This document shows, piece after piece, positions 32,853 to 33,822 of a stretch of 33,822 nt of DNA (its first letter is position 1; each line of letters opens with the position of its first letter). Under the pieces are notes generated by a model that saw nothing but the letters and a program-made list of their open reading frames with translations, did not search any database and was not told the DNA's origin. A program made the position numbers and the translations under genes. The stretch lies in NCBI RefSeq assembly GCF_014653945.1, contig NZ_BNAU01000016.1, positions 1 through 33,822 on the forward strand. Direction: 5' to 3'. Source of the stretch: Amycolatopsis deserti. Its GTDB lineage: Bacteria > Actinomycetota > Actinomycetes > Mycobacteriales > Pseudonocardiaceae.

Positions 32853-32873
32853 CCAGGGACCGCGAATCCCTGG
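32853..32873. promoter_or_regulatory. Operator-like dyad between XRE and SDR genes
   Basis: CCAGGGA-CCGCGAA-TCCCTGG is a perfect 7-bp inverted repeat over 21 bp. It lies 33 bp upstream of the XRE start and 48 bp upstream of the SDR start, the natural place for a site controlling both. Confidence 0.65.
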
Positions 32874-32920
32874 TTGCGCGGTCTCTGCCGCGACCGCTCC
32901 CGGCCGCCGAGGGTGGGGGC

Positions 32921-33634
32921 ATGACGGACACGAAGATCGCCTTGGTCACCGGGGCGAACAAGGGAATCGGCAAGGAGATCGTCCGGCAGCTGCTGGCGGC
33001 GGGGGTCACGGCGATCGTCGGGGCGCGCGACCCGGAGCGCGGCGCCGCGGCGGCCGAGGAGCTGGGCACGACGTCGGTGGTCCTCGACGTCACCGACGAG
33101 GCGTCGGTGGAGGCCGCGGCCAAGACGGTGGAGCAGCGGTACGGCCGGCTGGACATCCTGATGAACAACGCGGGCGTCGCCCTGGACTGGGGACACCGCC
33201 CGTCCGAGCTGTCCGCGGACGTGGTGCGGGAGATCTACGAGACCAACGTCTTCGGGGTCATCCGCGTGACCAACGCGTTCCTGCCGCTGCTGCGGAAGTC
33301 CGCGCGGCCGCGGATCGTGAACACGTCCAGCTCGCTGGCGTCGCTCACGCTGCACCAGGACACGTCTTCGCACCAGTCGAAGGTGCTCCTGCTCGGCTAC
33401 AACTCGTCCAAGTCCGCGCTGAACGCGGTGAGCGTCTCCTACGCCAACGACCTCCGCGAGGAGGGGATCACGGTGAACGTGTTCGAGCCGGGGTACTGCT
33501 CGACGGACCTGAACGACCACCAGGGCCGGCTCGACCCGGCCGAGGGCGCCGCGGTCGGGGTCGCCGTCGCCCTCGCGCCCGGCGAGGGTGGCACCGCGCA
33601 GTTCCACGCCGAGGGCGGTTTCCTGCCTTGGTAG
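32921..33634 (+). CDS. Short-chain dehydrogenase/reductase
   Basis: This 237-residue SDR has the cofactor motif TGANKGIG (residues 10-17), NNAG at 82-85, catalytic Ser in NTSSSLAS (about 134-141), and YNSSK with Tyr160 and Lys164. Arg35-Asp37 after strand 2 (GARDPER) suggests NADP(H) preference. It resembles carbonyl-reductase-like SDRs; the substrate is unknown. GAGGGTGG lies just upstream of the ATG. The divergent MmyB-type XRE protein is the likely regulator. Confidence 0.93.
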   Translation: MTDTKIALVTGANKGIGKEIVRQLLAAGVTAIVGARDPERGAAAAEELGTTSVVLDVTDEASVEAAAKTVEQRYGRLDILMNNAGVALDWGHRPSELSADVVREIYETNVFGVIRVTNAFLPLLRKSARPRIVNTSSSLASLTLHQDTSSHQSKVLLLGYNSSKSALNAVSVSYANDLREEGITVNVFEPGYCSTDLNDHQGRLDPAEGAAVGVAVALAPGEGGTAQFHAEGGFLPW

Positions 33635-33696
33635 GCAGTTGATCAGCGCTTTTACCGTTAAGGGACCCCCCTGTTCGGACCCCATTTCGGGGCATG

Positions 33697-33822
33697 TAAT
33701 CTTCTCTTCGTCGCCAGGGAGACCGGGCCGGCGGGGACGAAAAGCCCCAAGGGAACGGGATCCGGGCGGGGGGTCACGAACCAAGCTCCCACCGATGGTG
33801 GTAGAGTGGGTGACCGCCGCCG
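33697..33822 (+). promoter_or_regulatory. Possible start of a ydaO-type (c-di-AMP) riboswitch, cut by the window edge
   Basis: TAATCT (33697-33702) is a plausible -10 for a transcript leaving the window. The RNA would contain the hairpin GGGG-ACGAAAA-CCCC (about 33736-33750) and the string GGGATCCGGGCGGGGGG, then GAACC, and later GAGTGGGTGACC. These resemble the GGATCCG...GGGGGACCC...GGGGTGAA blocks of actinobacterial ydaO-yuaA riboswitches, which often precede cell-wall hydrolase or Rpf genes. The match is partial and the 3' half is missing. Confidence 0.35.

Noticed and set aside
33736..33822. Cobalamin riboswitch
   Set aside because: No GCCACTG box or convincing B12-box core was found; the ydaO-like blocks fit somewhat better.

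Overview
The window is chromosomal DNA from a very GC-rich actinomycete, most likely Pseudonocardiaceae and closest in feel to Amycolatopsis. This is an inference from codon bias, frequent GTG starts, many TetR, MerR, SorC and MmyB-type regulators, two P450s, an actinobacterial adenosine deaminase, a DUF3516 helicase and a CU044_5270/ECF pair. No rRNA, tRNA, CRISPR array or prophage was seen. Almost all of the sequence is coding.

Layout. Positions 1-389 hold no gene but a large interrupted palindrome. Then come a VOC protein (390-761), a hendecad-repeat coiled-coil protein (828-1976), adenosine deaminase (2182-3282), an MFS exporter-like transporter (3361-4554), a MerR regulator with a divergent amidohydrolase (4520-5705), an acidic conserved protein divergent from a DUF3516 helicase (5710-9579), and a secreted or membrane protein with about sixteen 13-residue repeats (9854-11134). 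A P450 (11289-12551) meets a mntA-hepT toxin-antitoxin pair whose hepT is frameshifted (12544-13154).

From 13205 to 18382 lies a sugar/polyol module: a SorC regulator divergent from a tightly coupled operon of Zn dehydrogenase, lipoprotein binding protein and two ABC permeases, with no ATPase gene. Next is a CYP105-like P450 and [3Fe-4S] ferredoxin pair divergent from a TetR gene, with two matching operator-like dyads between them. A GNAT acetyltransferase follows. The deoC-aldH-aldH' operon (21298-24537) converts deoxyribose 5-phosphate to glyceraldehyde 3-phosphate and acetaldehyde and presumably oxidises the aldehyde; its third gene is an ALDH lacking the catalytic half.

The last third contains an ECF sigma factor and its CU044_5270 partner, an internally deleted IS982-type transposase relic, a DUF1707/LiaF-like protein, upp with an overlapping methyltransferase, a TetR divergent from a MerR-aldo/keto reductase operon (with a perfect 22-bp MerR palindrome), a four-TM protein, a flavodoxin-like oxidoreductase, an array of about 75-bp repeats each led by a palindrome (31537-31776), and an MmyB-type XRE regulator divergent from an SDR dehydrogenase. 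The right edge may carry the start of a ydaO-type (c-di-AMP) riboswitch.

Three themes run through the window. Many genes look leaderless (TANNNT box 6-8 nt before the start codon). Terminators are GC-rich hairpins without a T-tract. Several divergent regulator-target pairs have a visible dyad between them. The least explained items are the two palindromic repeat systems (102-273 and 31537-31776) and the tandem-repeat surface protein.
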